A stretch of 64,000 nucleotides of DNA from Pomphorhynchus laevis (GCA_012934845.2 WNNJ02000063.1:62001-126000), one strand, 5' to 3'. Positions 1 through 12,373 are shown, counted from the first letter of the stretch. Translations and numbers: made by a program. Notes: generated by a model from the sequence alone, not told the origin.

Positions 1-190
1 AACAAACAAACGGAACAAAGAAAGGTATCAATTGCCGCCTTTTGAAGCTACTTTTTAATACAACATTAGTCAAGATATCCCCGTTTTTTATCAACGACAA
101 GTACAATATATAAACAGTGAGATACATCCCTGTAATAATAAACCTAAAAACACGTAATTCCGTCCAAATTCGACATCGGTGAGGAATCAT
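1..190. other. Flank upstream of first LINE copy
   Basis: AT-rich sequence with no coding signal that I recognise. It may be the 5' untranslated part of the LINE that follows or older flanking DNA; the LINE 5' boundary cannot be placed by eye. Confidence 0.3.
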
Positions 191-1469
191 TGCTTAAAAT
201 GAAAAATGCCCTTTGTAAAAATATACAAAAGTTACCGTAACTGATGTGCTTTTCGAATTTTACGCAGATATCAATGAGGTACCCATGAATGCTAGTGATA
301 TAATGCATATCGAGGTTAAACAAAATAATTCACTAATGCCGTGAACGAAGTGTCTGATGGATTCCGTCAGTATGTTTAAGAAGAAAACAAATGTGCAGTA
401 TTAGTATGGTCGGAGGATGATAAAGCTACAGTAAAACAAATTTTCCAGCAAAAGCAACAAAGGTAACTCTGAAATCCGGATTTCGTTCAGCTCTTCGGAT
501 CTGGTAGAAGCGTACCTAGAATTCTTTGACATGCATCTAAAATAATTTGGATCGACTACCTACAGGCATATTCAGGCTACTCTGAAAATAAATAACTTTC
601 CCCCCTTCGCGACGGATGAGAATTTAGTAGACCTCACATCTAAGTACAAAATTCACAATATTCGACCCATCTTGGGCAAGAAAGGCCAGCCTATACCAGT
701 AGCATTCTGTTCTACCGCAGTCGACCAGGCGGAATTCCTGGCTAAAAGTAAATGTAACCCATTTTTAGGTTACAACCTTTCTTTTACTCTTATAGACGCT
801 GACAACTAAACATACCACCATTGTAATGGGTGCCACCTTTGGAGGAACTGGTCCTCGAACTGAACTAGGCCTCCTACGTGTGGGGTTTGCAGCTCTTCTG
901 AGGTCCATAAGAGGAAATGTGCTCTCCCCCTCAATGCTCCAATTGCGGTGGTTAGAACCCGGCCTGGTCAAGAAGATGTCCTATCTTCAAAAAATACAAG
1001 TTAAGGCATTGTGGGGCACTGGCCAGACCGGTCCACTTTGCCGGTGCGTGTTTGTCCAATTCAACCGGTTCCGGTATGACGAACAATGATATTATCAAAC
1101 TTGTGGACACTAGATTGCAGGGGTACAAATACGAGATTCGATTCTTAACGAATCATCTCATAGAGAAATTCGAGGAGTCGCGCTCTCCTCCATCAACGAT
1201 TATTACCTCTTCAAAGAGAGCCCCCCCCCATTCTAAGAAGAGATCCGCTTCAAAACTGAGGCTGACTTCCTTGTAGTGGGCAAAGAAAGATGATATCTTT
1301 TGGGAGTTGTTGGCCTCTAAGGGAGATGAAGATAATGCCGGTGGGCAAGTGTCTTCTTCCGGTAAGGCTGGGAGTGAGAAGGGCAACTTTCTCTCTCCTG
1401 ATTCCTCCTAGAGGGTAGACATCCTACTCCAGCTTACGTAACACAATTCAAAGTAGTCAAGAGCATTTT

Positions 1470-2185
1470 TCACTAAATATCCTTCAGTGGAATTCGGGAG
1501 GTGCTTCCGACCTTAGCCTTCTATCTGGTAGAGATGCAGATGTTATAGTCCTTCAGGAGACGCAATCTATCCGTCTACCCCAGGACATTACTCGATTTAT
1601 CCCCAAGCACATTTACAACCACTTTACTCCGTACATAACCCCTCCTCACTTCTCTTCATCTCAAGGTCTTTTAACCTCAGTTAAATGCTCCTTAAGATCG
1701 TCCCTCCTTTTAAACTATTTAGTCCAGCCCTGTCTTGTTTAGCTATATCACTTTGTAAGAACGGGAAACGTATTAGTATAGCCAATATCTATATTAGACC
1801 AGGGGAAATTCATAAGAACCGTGAGCTCCTGAACCGTATTTTAGGTAATGGCTATGATATGTTACTTGATGACTTTAACGGCAGAACCGGTCGTTGGATT
1901 AATGCAGCACTCCGCAGAGCCAGGAACGACTACATTATTCATAAACCACCGTCCCCCACCTTTTATTGCTCAACAACTAATTCTCTCCTCGACATATTAC
2001 TGCTTCATAATATGTGGTTGTTGAAACCCATCTGTACTGAGCATTCGCGTCAAAAACAGACCACCTCTCATGACCTAATTATTTGGCGGATAGAAGAAGG
2101 TACGTTGCTTAGAAGGAGGTTTCACTTTGATTCAATTAGTGGCTTTCTTTCAGGCAGCTATCCAACTCTTCCTCAGAATTGGTAA
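1470..2185 (+). pseudogene. LINE copy A ORF2, endonuclease part
   Basis: Frames between about 1,470 and 2,185 give an AP-endonuclease-like region: a start like the LQWNSGG of the 37-41 kb copy, an RPGEIHKNRELL block, DDFNGRTGRW and the end TNSLLDILLLHN. The longest open stretch (1,685-2,185, 166 aa) has no frame disruption in the endonuclease core, but upstream and downstream parts lie in other frames. It is a fossil of the nicking domain that starts target-primed reverse transcription. Confidence 0.7.
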
Positions 2186-2789
2186 TAAGAGTTTGACCGA
2201 ATTTAATTCCTACCTCCCATCGCAAGCTACCGCGTTTCTTTCGACTACCAATAAAAGTCATATATACAATCCCACTCCAACAAAACTCAAGATACTAGCT
2301 AAAATGCAACACCTCCCTAATCTCTTTGTTTCCGCCAGACGGGTCTTTTCGAATGAATATTGGATCACTAGATACAGGTTCCAGCTGAGTAGGGATATGC
2401 GAGCATTTCTTGCCTTAACCCTTCTCAGTCTTCATTTTGGAAGATATTTAAGAGGGAAAAGTTTATCTGCTGGAAGGATAGAGCATTGAATTGGATCGGT
2501 AGCATTGGCCTTGACAAAGTTTTGGAGGAGTCACTATCCCTACATAATTATGGAGCCACTCTATTTCCCCAGATAATCCAGCCTTTATGCGACTTCAGAA
2601 GCAGGGACTTATCTGTCACAGATATCCTAAACTCGTATGGGCCACTTCCAGGAACCTCCAAATCCCACACGCCTTGTCTCCACTCGGGTCTGTAAACTTT
2701 TGACAGACAGTCAGAAAAAGGAGGATGCCATTACTATGCTACTAGCCTCCCCGTCCGATGTTGCTGGCGTTAATACAGCCGTCATGTTT

Positions 2790-3700
2790 TTATATCAAAA
2801 AAGAAATCGATTTCATGTCCTAAAGATCTGCGACCTATCTCGATTCAAAACTCCCTCATCTCAATTTATGAAAAAGCGCTTGCGCGTAAAATCCGCGAAT
2901 ATTTATGTAGGCGAAATTTAATCCCACCAGGTTTTCATGGGTACGTAAAAGATCGCTCAGTTTATGCAGCAATAGGTGAAGTACACGAGTTTTGCCATGA
3001 CAACAGTCATCAGCTTGCTGTGGCTGTTTTCCTTGACTTTCTTCTGCATTTGACCGCATCTCCATTCATTTTATTATCTCTTCTATCAGGTCATTTTGGA
3101 TACCTGCGAGATTTGTTATCAGGGTAAAAATATTGTTATATACCAATTGATTCTTCTATGAAGACGACCCTGATGCACGTCAGTTCTACCCTATTACAGG
3201 TGTGCCTCAAGGTTCCCCACTTTCTCTAATCTTGTATCTTGCTGCCTCCATTGAACTTTACAAAACTTTAAACGCGACCAACATCTAGTGGTATACGCTG
3301 ATGATACCACAGCCCTGTTCTGTGGACGCAGGTGCAATGATGTAATCTCTGACATCAACCGTTGTTTTAAGATTAAAAGATCAGTTACCCATATCCAATC
3401 TTATTTCAAACTCCTCCAAATCGCAGGTGGTTGTATTTAATAGCGCACCTGTGACAAAGATAAAATTAAAGAGACTAGCACTCTCAGCTCTATCTTTCAT
3501 ATTGACTAATCAACCACTCCCTGCCTTCACTAGTCGAGTAAAACACCTGGGGTTCACCATTACGGTGAACTGATCAGCGAAAGTTGACCTGGATAGACTC
3601 AAACGTATTCTAAAGAGAGCTAAGTGGGCCCTGGAACGGGCTCAGCATCTGTCATTTAATGGGAAAACTCAAGTACGCCTCCGGGGTATTTGGGCTATCT
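2790..3700 (+). pseudogene. LINE copy A ORF2, reverse transcriptase part
   Basis: Pieces in different frames match the reverse transcriptase of the copy at 39.8-40.8 kb: LRPIS-like start near 2,830, the fingers-palm region, ITGVPQGSPLS near 3,195-3,230 and YADDTTALF near 3,294-3,320, then a thumb-like region with RLKRILKRAK near 3,595. The YADD catalytic signature is still legible but the reading frame is broken several times. Confidence 0.75.
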
Positions 3701-3930
3701 CAAGATTAATCTTTTTTAAAGAGGACGCCCACAAGAGCGGAGACTAAGGTTTATCAAGCTCCTCATCTCGCGATTACCGAGCATAGTCCGCTCTATTGGA
3801 CTCTTCGGAAGGTGAAATACCTCGGGTGGTTCAGTCAGAGAGCGGCGTGTTGGATTGGCTGAAGGGCTCAGATCCAGCTGGACCTAAGGCCGTAAGGATT
3901 TGGAAGAAGACTGCAGTTGATTGACTATAA

Positions 3931-5460
3931 TTTTTAAAACTCACATTTTTCTTTTTTTTTGTCTGTTTCTCTGACCGATATATTTATTATTTAACAAATC
4001 CCTTATTTACTAGTATGTTTGAATTTAAGTTGATGCTGAAACATGTTAGATACAGCAAACTTAAGGAGGTGGAGTGGCGGAGGCCGTTATCGTTGAGAGT
4101 ACGGTGTCTAAATTTTCGGATTGTCGAGTTCCAATCAGTTTGATCTATATCCACATGAACGTTAAAATCGCCTACTCGTGATAGTCTAGTGGTTAAATCA
4201 TGTTCGTAGCTGTTTGATGCTAGTAGATGTCCTATTTCTCATTATCTAACCATGCTTTTCTCGGTACATAAACGGGAAATGAGAGTTTTGATTATTTCAT
4301 TGGACGTAACAATTGTAAGTAGGTTTGGTGGGTGGAACACGGTTACGCTCTTAATGACACGCGAATCAACCATTGATCTGATATCAGTCTTATTTTTTAC
4401 AGAACCAAAATAAAACAAGCTCATTATTTCACCAATCTTTATATGTTAAACGGATATTATTTTAGAGTCATTAACTCATAATTTAAAAATCAGCAATTGA
4501 TTTCAGTGTGATGCATTTAATCAGTGATTTCCAATGATAAGCTTTTAATCAGCATCCTGGGACAGCAAGCCTGCAAAATTGTAGTAACAATCCTTAATTG
4601 ATTTAACTAGGTTTTCGTCTGTTTGCAGTTTGTCATTATTGCATATGTCGCGTATGTAAAAATAGAAGTCGCAGTGGAGACTAAAATTTTCGAAAAACGA
4701 TCGCATAGAGTCGTCTCGCTCACAAAATTAAAATGCTAACAGTTTAAGATGTCAAAATTTCTGATAAATAAGACTGAAATTTAGTCCAGCTAAAGTTCAG
4801 CGCTGGGTCAGTTTATGTATATTAATTTGTTATTTTGTCAGTTGCCCTGTATAATATCGTTAATTTGTCGTAGTTGTCAAAACTGTAAATTTGGAACTGA
4901 TTGTAATCACTTCAGAACTCTTTCAATTAAGAACTTTTTAGTCTTTTGGGAAATACTTTAGTATAGGAAGCACGCATTTAGCTGGTCATATTGCTGTAAT
5001 AGTAATTGTACATTCGATTACGTCCAACCTTGTAGGCTTTCTCCCGCTGGTGAGCAGTGTTCGCAAAACAATTTTTTAAACGAAATAAAAGTTTTATTGA
5101 TTTTTTATTTTTTAAATAAAAAAATAAAACATTTATTCTGTAGGGTTATACGTAATCTAATATATCCTTACTACCACAGCAATATGATTGGAAAGCGTGG
5201 TTCTTATACTACTTTTTTCCGAGTATTTTCACTTGCAAGTTTTTACCTGCAATAAGAGATGTTCGCAAAATACAATCTTTATTTTTTAATAAAAAATATT
5301 ATTTTGTAGCCATTTGAGATTATATTTGCTACATATATTTCACTATTAGTAACCTTTATGCTTGAGCATTAATAGTTTTTTAAAGATACCGAGTTGTTGA
5401 GAAATATTTTTTATAACAACAATTTCTTGAAAATAAAAAAATAATATTACACCAGATTTT
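3931..5460. other. AT-rich intergenic stretch
   Basis: No open reading frame of conserved type on either strand. Around 4,070-4,240 the base composition is less AT-biased and includes a tRNA A-box-like string (TAGTCTAGTGGTTA near 4,177), but no cloverleaf can be drawn. The rest is AT-rich and looks neutral. Confidence 0.4.
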
Positions 5461-5614
5461 TCCTGTCAACGAGTGGTCCAGATATCGGATCGTGGAGGCA
5501 CTGTACGAACCAAACTACTCCAGACATCGCGATTCTGGGTGACAGACCAGAGTTTTCTTTCGACGAGCTTCGAGATTGATCTCTCCACAAATATCGAGGT
5601 CTACCTCGAGGTCT

Positions 5615-5652
5615 CTTTCCATACTCTCAGGTCTCTTCCTGAGAGTATGACC
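5615..5652. repeat. Short perfect hairpin
   Basis: CATACTCTCAGG and CCTGAGAGTATG form a perfect 12-bp stem around a six-base loop, at the 3' side of the minus-strand LINE fragment. It could be part of the LINE 3' region or chance; no function is claimed. Confidence 0.5.
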
Positions 5653-5861
5653 TTGAAGAACCTCAGAGGAAGGTGATCCATAGATATCCACAAACGTGTC
5701 CTAACCACATCAACTGAATTTCTTCGATATGAAGAAGCAGCGACTTTATTCCGAGTCCATCCCGGATGACCGAATTCCTAACCTTATCTCTAAGGCTAAT
5801 ATCGGCCACACCTTAAGGAACCTTATTTCGGTCGCCTGTATTCGATATATTATCCTTTTGA

Positions 5862-6560
5862 TCATAACCCAAAAAGCGCATGACCATAGCTTAAGATATA
5901 AACGAAGATTGGGTGGTAAACCGAAAGCTTCGCCCAAAGACTCAACTTCCGCTTCACCATGACATACCTGTACAAAGAACGCATTGCTGCGTTTGCACAG
6001 ATTCGCTTCTCCATCGACCTGATGTTCCTTACATACATCGAGAACAATACCCCACGATACTTGAAATCATCCACGTCACAAAGAACGATTTCCCAATTCG
6101 GATTGACATTGACACCTGAATCCGAGACGAACACATTGAGAGTCTTGGAGTTACTAACCAACATCCCTACCGCTTGGCATTCCATCGTAAATCGATCTAG
6201 TAGGCATTGTAAGTTCTCGGGACAAGAAGCCAGCAAGGCAACACCATCTGCTAAAAGCAGAGATGGTATCCTGATGGAACCGAACTGAAGACCGACATCC
6301 GCCAGAGCAGCTCCTCTCGTAATTTTGTCCATGTAAACTAGTAACAAAAGTGGATACAAAGTACAAACCTGACGAAGCCAAACGCCTACTGGAAATGATT
6401 CTGACTTTCTACCTAGAACATTAACACAACTCATACTTTGTTCATACAGAGAACCCACAGCTACCCGAATATAGTGTGGTACTTCATACTCTCTTAGTAT
6501 CTCCCACAACCTTTCTCGCAGAACTCGGTCGAACGCCTTCTCCAAATCTACAAAGTACAT
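5862..6560 (-). pseudogene. Reverse transcriptase core of the second LINE family
   Basis: This 232-residue open stretch is the longest surviving part of the element. It starts at MYFVDLEKAFDRV (motif A, catalytic D retained) and passes SFPVGVWLRQVC (motif B, normally VGVGLRQGC), then LLLADGVALLAS (motif C, where the second catalytic Asp is Gly), and ends in the thumb with LSVYHPIFVYILSYGHALF. The continuing part (5,746-5,860) lies in another frame and reads RIQATEIRFLKV. Confidence 0.75.
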
Positions 6561-7661
6561 GTAGACCGGTTAAGCGAACTCATACGACCGTTTGAGGATA
6601 GTTGAGAGAGTAAGTTGCTGATCCATAGTTCCACGACCTGGACGAAAGCCCCATTGTTCCTCTATGCAACAGTCACTCAACTATAAGCCGTATCCTTAAC
6701 TCAAGAATCCTTGCAAATAGCTTACTATTTTGACTAAGAATAGTGATGCCCAATAATTGAAACACACTTTTCTGTCACCCTTTTTAAATATTGGTACTAC
6801 CTCCCCAGTTCGCCACTCATTAGGAACCTTGCCTATCTTCAATACAACGTTGAAGATCCGTTTTAGCCACTTCATGTGGCTAACATGGCAACAACGTCGA
6901 GAGCAACACTTCACGCAAACAACGTCGAGAGTCCTTAAAGTTTCGGTCGAATCTCGTCTGCTCCAGATAACTTGCATTGAGAAGTTTTTCACAACAGCAA
7001 TGACCTCTTCCAAAGAGATGACCTCTTCCAAAGAGCTGAGCTCTTTTTTTGGTTCTAAAGGCTCTACTTCTACAGGAGAAGGCATATTTACCGTATTCAG
7101 GAGAAACATAAAATTCTCTTTCCAACGACCTAGAATTTTTTCAATGTCAGTCTATATAGATCCTCTCTCGTATAGACGTTTGAGGAGTTTTCGGCTTTCC
7201 AACACGTTGGTTCCTGATCGTCCTCCATAACATCTTATAAGCTGACCTATAATCAAGTTCTAAGTGCTCTCCGAACTTATCCCAAGCGACCTCCTTCGTT
7301 TCGGTAATTCTCTAGAGCTTAAAAATGTTAATTTACTGGCTGTCCGTTATCGTAGCTTAATAACTCACATTGTAATTTTGTCTTCACAAACAGGTTGAAC
7401 AACTTGGTACAAATGTAATTTTTAAGTAATTTTGTGATTTTGCATTTATAATAATTTGATCTAAGAATATATATTTAATTCTTATAAATACAAATAGACG
7501 GATTATCCATGCAGCAGCTGCTATTATAAGCAAGAAACCACAATTTTATAATATTAGACAAATATGGTTAATAAAATCAAAATTCATTTTTATAGAAACT
7601 ATGCAGTACTTTTTAGTAAAATTAAGATTAAAGGAAGAACTGAAATTTACGGTAAGATGCA

Positions 7662-7667
7662 TTTATT
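7662..7667 (-). promoter_or_regulatory. Polyadenylation signal of the MGAT1-like gene
   Basis: An AATAAA hexamer on the minus strand lies about a dozen bases beyond the stop codon of the MGAT1-like gene. Placement is close for a 3' UTR but possible; in such AT-rich DNA the hexamer also occurs by chance. Confidence 0.35.
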
Positions 7668-7677
7668 TGTAAATCCC

Positions 7678-8931
7678 TTATACAATTGTTTTAATAAATA
7701 TCCGTTTAAAATTTTTTACAACTTGCACGTATCCATTATAAGCAGTTCGATAGAAAACAGATCGATGATCATACATTAAATTGTATGATTTTAAGATTTC
7801 AACAGTTTCTGCGGCAGTGTTGCATGTTATTATTTCACACGGTTCACCAGGAGACCATATAAATTTGTTCGTCTTGATATCGTCATTTAAATAAATTTCC
7901 GAGTTGCCTTTTGATCTGCATGCACTCAACTTTTGATCAAATATAATATCATACTTGTCCTTTACGAGTACCTCCAAATCTCTTAAATTTAATTGTAACC
8001 ATTCTGTTGCTAAACACATCGAATGAACTATTCGGCCTATATAATCAAAATACAGTCCATTGCTAGCGCCACGCTTGGCCCATCTTGACATTGATACTCT
8101 AGATACTTCTGGTCTAATACATGCCCTAGATTTCATCTGTGTTGGATTTCTTAGCCAATCGTCCCAGTAAATATCAGGCCATTTTATACTTAATTCATCC
8201 CATAGATCTTTAGTTAATATCCATCCTAGTCCAGGAAAGAAATCTGTTCTGTGTAGAAGATGCTTAGAATGTGTACTTGATACTAATTCGGGAAGACCAT
8301 TATCATTCCACGCGGAAATCGTTAAGATTGATTTATCCATGTGTAACAGTGTTCGTAATTTGTAAAAATATACTAGAAAATCAGGAGCTAATTCAAGGTC
8401 ATCCTCTAGAACAATAATGTCATTAAAATTTGTTTCATTAAGATTGAATATGCTGTTGAATGCAAACTTATAATGTGAGGCGATTTGACGATAACGCTGG
8501 CGTACATTTAAATTGGACGCACCGTATATCTCTTTGTTCGCAGGAGCTATTATTACATGATCTGCAAGCCGTCGTGAAATATCTATGGTCGCTCGATCGG
8601 TACTGTCGATACTGACAACTATTGGAAATTGGACACTTAAATCGATATTTTTATGAAAATCATTGATTAAAGATCGCAGGGATAACAGCAATGACTGGAG
8701 TGCGTTCACTCGATTGTGTGTGAGAATTAGTATGGGCAATTGATTTACGTTGGGTGTCAATATATCCGGAACTTGGGATTTTGAAATATTCGTTAAAATG
8801 TCGTTATTATTTTGTTGATTTGCTGCTTTTGATAAAATATAAATTACAACAGCACATACGAAACATATAGCAATTGAAATTAATACCTTTCTTCTTACGA
8901 TCAATCGCATAAGTCTAAAAACAAGCAACAC
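7678..8931 (-). CDS. MGAT1: MGAT1-like alpha-1,3-mannosyl-glycoprotein N-acetylglucosaminyltransferase
   Basis: This is an intact, intronless 417-residue type II Golgi protein. Family role: transfers GlcNAc from UDP-GlcNAc to the alpha-1,3 arm of Man5GlcNAc2, the step that opens hybrid and complex N-glycan synthesis. The sequence shows a short basic cytosolic tail (residues 1-15), a membrane anchor (about 16-34, ISIAICFVCAVVIYIL), a stem with NQQNNND, and a GT13 catalytic domain from about residue 65. Key blocks are PILILTHNRV (66-75), VLEDDLELAPDF (174-185; EDD at 176-178 binds the metal and nucleotide sugar), FPGLGWILT (232-240), WDDWLR (256-261) and CIRPEVSR (271-278). The C-terminal part is recognisable to the end. 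POMGNT1 is less likely because of the WDDWLR/ACIRPE form. The start at 8,931 is the first Met before the anchor. Length is slightly below the vertebrate enzyme. Confidence 0.93.
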   Translation of the reverse strand: MLLVFRLMRLIVRRKVLISIAICFVCAVVIYILSKAANQQNNNDILTNISKSQVPDILTPNVNQLPILILTHNRVNALQSLLLSLRSLINDFHKNIDLSVQFPIVVSIDSTDRATIDISRRLADHVIIAPANKEIYGASNLNVRQRYRQIASHYKFAFNSIFNLNETNFNDIIVLEDDLELAPDFLVYFYKLRTLLHMDKSILTISAWNDNGLPELVSSTHSKHLLHRTDFFPGLGWILTKDLWDELSIKWPDIYWDDWLRNPTQMKSRACIRPEVSRVSMSRWAKRGASNGLYFDYIGRIVHSMCLATEWLQLNLRDLEVLVKDKYDIIFDQKLSACRSKGNSEIYLNDDIKTNKFIWSPGEPCEIITCNTAAETVEILKSYNLMYDHRSVFYRTAYNGYVQVVKNFKRIFIKTIV

Positions 8932-10366
8932 TGAAAAATCATAAATCCTTTGAATCGTAAATAATTGTCATATTTTTATTGATTTAGAGAGACGTTACCT
9001 GTAAAGCAAAAGCTTAAGGCAATGCCGAACTTTATTTAAAAGTTCAAAATTTAAAAATAAAATGCATATTAAGTTTCAGAAAGGCATAGCTTCTATAAGT
9101 TAATGTCACAGTTTCGTTTGTTTCGAATGTGATGTCCAAATTGAGTAGTATAGAACCGTGCAATTGGGCGTCCACTGAGACAAATTAAATTAGCACTCAA
9201 ATTTCTACTTTTATGGGTTTCAACACACTATGCTAAACTTGAAGTTCTAAAATTGGGAGTAGAAGGCATAAATAGATCACTGAGTCATTTTCCATGTTAA
9301 TAGACTTTAAAAATAAATTCGAATTTCTTACTAACATAAGATAAGACATATTAATCAAATATATTATATATTACCTATAATATATTATTAAAGCATCACA
9401 TAAATCTTTCCAGGAGACTGTGAGTTCATCCTTCGAAATAATAACTTTACTGCTTAATATTTAAGTTTTATAAATTCATTTTCATATCTAGATCTAACTA
9501 AACCTTTTCTTGTTACATTCCAAGTTTTAATATTTTCGAAGTGAATTTGTTTGTCCAGATACAGGTTCCTTTTAAGTGACAAGCAAATGTGCAATTATCC
9601 CAATTTACATATTTTACGTAATTTAAAGTCAAGACTATTTACCGATAAAATTAAATAAATAGTTTTGATATTTTCTATATTTGCTTGAAATCAAGAAATA
9701 CCTATTGTTCAGATGTAATAGATATTGGGAAACATTACTAAATTGTAATCCTTAGCTGAATTTATATATGAAACAGTATTCTGTAATATAATTTGATTTG
9801 CATTTTATCCGTTATTTTCATGTGGTGAGATGATATATATCGTAGCATTTGTTCACAATTTTTTTGTTGTGAATTCATTATGCATTTCACAGCGTTTTCA
9901 ATTTATTTCATATTTAAGTATTTTTGAATTTTTATTTCAAATAAAAATATTTAATCGACTGGGATATAAGACGTATATATTTCTCATATATGCTTTGCCG
10001 ACATATATTTGTCTTTTAGATTTTGGTCAACTTTTATATTTTGTTCGGTTCTTTGTTTTTCAAAATTAATTTATGTTTATATCATTTTAGTATAAATTCA
10101 GTGCATTAAAATTTTAGTTTAAAATTAAAATTTTACTTTAAATTCAGTGTCACTGACGAATACTTGGACTTATTATATAATTAATATTAAATATTAATAT
10201 TAAATTAATATTTTACAAATTTAACCCAATGATATAGTTTTATTTAACATTCTGAAAATACAAAAATTAACCAAGTAAACTAACTACAATATTATAAATA
10301 AAAAATAGAATATTTAAAATAGATAATTAAAAAACTAAAAAAAAATTTCCGGAATAGATTTTGAGT
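8932..10366. other. AT-rich intergenic stretch upstream of MGAT1-like gene
   Basis: Presumed 5' flank of the minus-strand gene, followed by featureless AT-rich DNA. The open stretch at 9,830-10,069 is hydrophobic by base composition (F, Y, I, L) and is not a credible gene. Confidence 0.4.
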
Positions 10367-10432
10367 AGACCATTATATTAGACCATTATATTAGACCATT
10401 ATATTAGACCATTGTATTAGACCATTGTATTA
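10367..10432 (+). repeat. 13-bp tandem repeat
   Basis: The unit TTAGACCATTATA is repeated about five times; the last two copies carry a shared A-to-G change (ATTGTA). It is a short simple array in AT-rich DNA. Confidence 0.85.
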
Positions 10433-10984
10433 AACTAATGTTTTGAACCGTTGACCATTTTTCTAATTTAATCAAAATGATTTATCTAGTATTTTTTTAT
10501 TAGTTTAAAATTTTTAGTTATTGCGTTGCTGATGAAGATGTATCTCTTATACAGTAATAATAATTGTTTATTCGAATTATTTATTTTAGAATTACCACTT
10601 ACACATGAATTTTGTTAGCTTTGTGAATTTTATGTTTATACTCTTTCAGACATATATTATTATGTACAGACTTAGCCCTAAGGCTTTAAGCTGATTAAAC
10701 AAAATAGAAAAATCAATCAAATGGGTAGGTTAGAATTTGTGATAAGTCAACCTAATAATATAGTGAACGTCTAACTCTGTTATTGAAAGCGAGGAAATTG
10801 GAGACAGCAGCGACATCTTCCGTCAAACTATTTCGGATATCTACTGTTCATTCAAAGAGTATAATTTTTTAGCAGTTTGCACGACATTTTTATAAATAAA
10901 TAAGGATTTTCTCAACAAAACAGCTGATAAATAGGAAATCGAGCATAAAAAACATGCATTTAGTAAGTATATCGTACTTCTTCG
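10433..10984. other. AT-rich stretch with a short LINE-like similarity
   Basis: Mostly featureless. About 10,700-10,745 resembles 15,873-15,920 (shared AAATCAATCAAATG and GTTAGAAT), so this may be a small piece of the CR1/L2-type LINE present there. Confidence 0.35.
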
Positions 10985-11531
10985 TTGTTCTTATCCTCCC
11001 CAAATCTTGTACATTCTTCACATCTTACGGCCTCAGGTCATAGGAATATGAGACCCCGGCCGCACCCGACTGAACCATACGGGTCTCTCACCCCCCCCAA
11101 GAGTCCAGTCGAGGTGGACTATGGTCGGTAATATCCAGATGAGGTGCTTTAGAAACCTTAGTCTTTGCTCTTAGGATGTCCTCTTGAGAAGAAAACTAAT
11201 CCCGAGATAGCTCAAGTACCCAAAGGCGTAATCAGGTTTTCACATACAATGACAGATATTGAGCCCGTTACAGGGCCCACCTAGCTATCTTCAGGATACG
11301 TTTAAGTCTATCCAGATCAGCTTTCGGCGACAAGTTCATCGTAATGATGAATCCCAGATATTTTAGTAGAATAATGAAGATAGGGGTGGTTGAGACCGCA
11401 AAAGGGAGGAGAGGCAGAGAGTGCTAATATCTTAAGTTTCTTTTTAGTGGCAGGGGTGCCATTAAAGACACTCACCTGCGATTTTGCGGAGTTTAAAATA
11501 AGATTGGATGTGGGTAACTAATCTTTTAATC

Positions 11532-12373
11532 TTAAAAAGAAACGGGACTTAAAAGAAACGGGAAATGTAGTCCGAGACTACATCTTTGCACCTGCGTCCG
11601 AAAATAGAGCTGTGGTATCATCAGCGTATACCACGAGATGATTATACATTTAAAAGCTATGAAGAGAACAATGGAGGCAGCAAGATACAATATTGTAGAA
11701 AGTGGAGAGCCTTGAGGCACACCTGTAATGGGGTAGAATTGACGTGCATCAGGGTCGTCTTCATGATAAAACCGCTTGATGCACAGCAAAATCTCCACCC
11801 TGTTAGCAATTATCGCAGACAACCCGGGGGACCTAAGAGAGGAGATAACGAAGGGAATTAAGATCTGGTCAAATGCAGAAGAAAAGTCAAGACAAACAGC
11901 CACAGCATGCTGATGACTGTTATCCTGACAAAGCTGATGCACTTTATCTATTTCTAAATGCACCGAGCGCCCTTTGACAAACCCATGAAAACTCGGTGGG
12001 ATTAAATTACGCCTACTTAAATGATCGCGGATTCTACTGGCAACCGCTTTTTTGTAAATGGAGATGATGGTATTTTGAATCGAAATGGGCCGCAGGTCTT
12101 TAGGACATAAAACCGTATTTCACTTATATGAAAAATATTATACGACTGATGTTGATACCGGCTACATCGGATTGTGAGACTAACATCATTGTGACGATCA
12201 ATTATCTCCTTTGATCGGATGTCAAAAGCTGACAAATCTGAGAGGAGAGTGGAGCGACGGTTTTGGAGGTAACCGCAAATGGGCCCAGGAGTTAATGATA
12301 TCCGCAACAGATAAATTCCTGCTCCTGAAGTCACCACAAGGCGGGATTGGTTGGGGAGAAATCGTGGCTCCAT
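11532..12373 (-). pseudogene. LINE copy B ORF2, reverse transcriptase part
   Basis: Two open stretches in different frames cover the fingers and palm. The segment at 11,532-11,963 contains AVCLDFSSAFDQI (motif A) and YPITGVPQGSPLSTILYLAAS (motif B), and the one at 12,017-12,373 contains a degraded PISIQNS-like region. The motif C YADD equivalent is displaced by a frame change. Confidence 0.75.

Larger units (their letters stand above)
190..3930 (+). mobile_element. Decayed I/Jockey-like LINE, copy A
   Basis: A non-LTR retrotransposon related to the copy at 37.2-40.95 kb. The ORF1 part (about 250-1,270) reads, in pieces, the same block as that copy: PIPVAFCS followed by CNPFLGYN, then a degraded cysteine-rich stretch. 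The endonuclease part of ORF2 lies about 1,470-2,000 (ILQWNSGGA-like start; DDFNGRTGRW, where the family normally has GDFN; TNSLLDILLLH). The reverse transcriptase part lies about 2,790-3,450 with GVPQGSPLS and YADDTTALF. The 3' end carries the family tail at 3,843-3,861. Many stops and frame changes interrupt all parts, for example ORF1 has no open stretch before 820. The element is dead. Clade assignment rests on CCHC-type ORF1 plus APE endonuclease and YADD reverse transcriptase and is not resolved further. Confidence 0.85.
5460..7340 (-). mobile_element. Decayed LINE of a second family, reverse transcriptase region
   Basis: On the minus strand, from 7,125 down to 5,470, frames give a reverse transcriptase unlike the I/Jockey-type copies. 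In order: W.E-type linker and GEVVPIFKKGDRK (about 6,770-6,830), WGFRPGRGTMDQ (about 6,610-6,670, another frame), MYFVDLEKAFDRV (6,520-6,560), ASLFLV-like and YMDKITRG core, LLLADGVALLAS (catalytic ADD read as ADG), EFKYLGVLF-like thumb (DDFKYRGVLF) and VVKRELS-like VMVKRKLSLWAKLSVY. These blocks are those of a reverse transcriptase family that is abundant in fish and many invertebrates. The clade is not resolved here. There are at least three frame breaks and a changed catalytic residue, so it is dead. No endonuclease half is recognised upstream. Confidence 0.8.

Noticed and set aside
826-1276. Plus-strand open stretches as independent small genes
   Set aside because: They are out-of-frame pieces of LINE copy A ORF1.
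4165-4240. tRNA-like A box (TAGTCTAGTGGTTA)
   Set aside because: No acceptor or T-arm pairing could be drawn and no B box lies at the right distance.
6757-7230. 157-codon plus-strand open stretch
   Set aside because: Antisense to the minus-strand LINE, which reads GEVVPIFKKGDRK there.
9830-10069. 79-codon open stretch on the plus strand
   Set aside because: Composition (Phe, Tyr, Ile, Leu) follows the AT-rich DNA; no family features and no support from neighbours.
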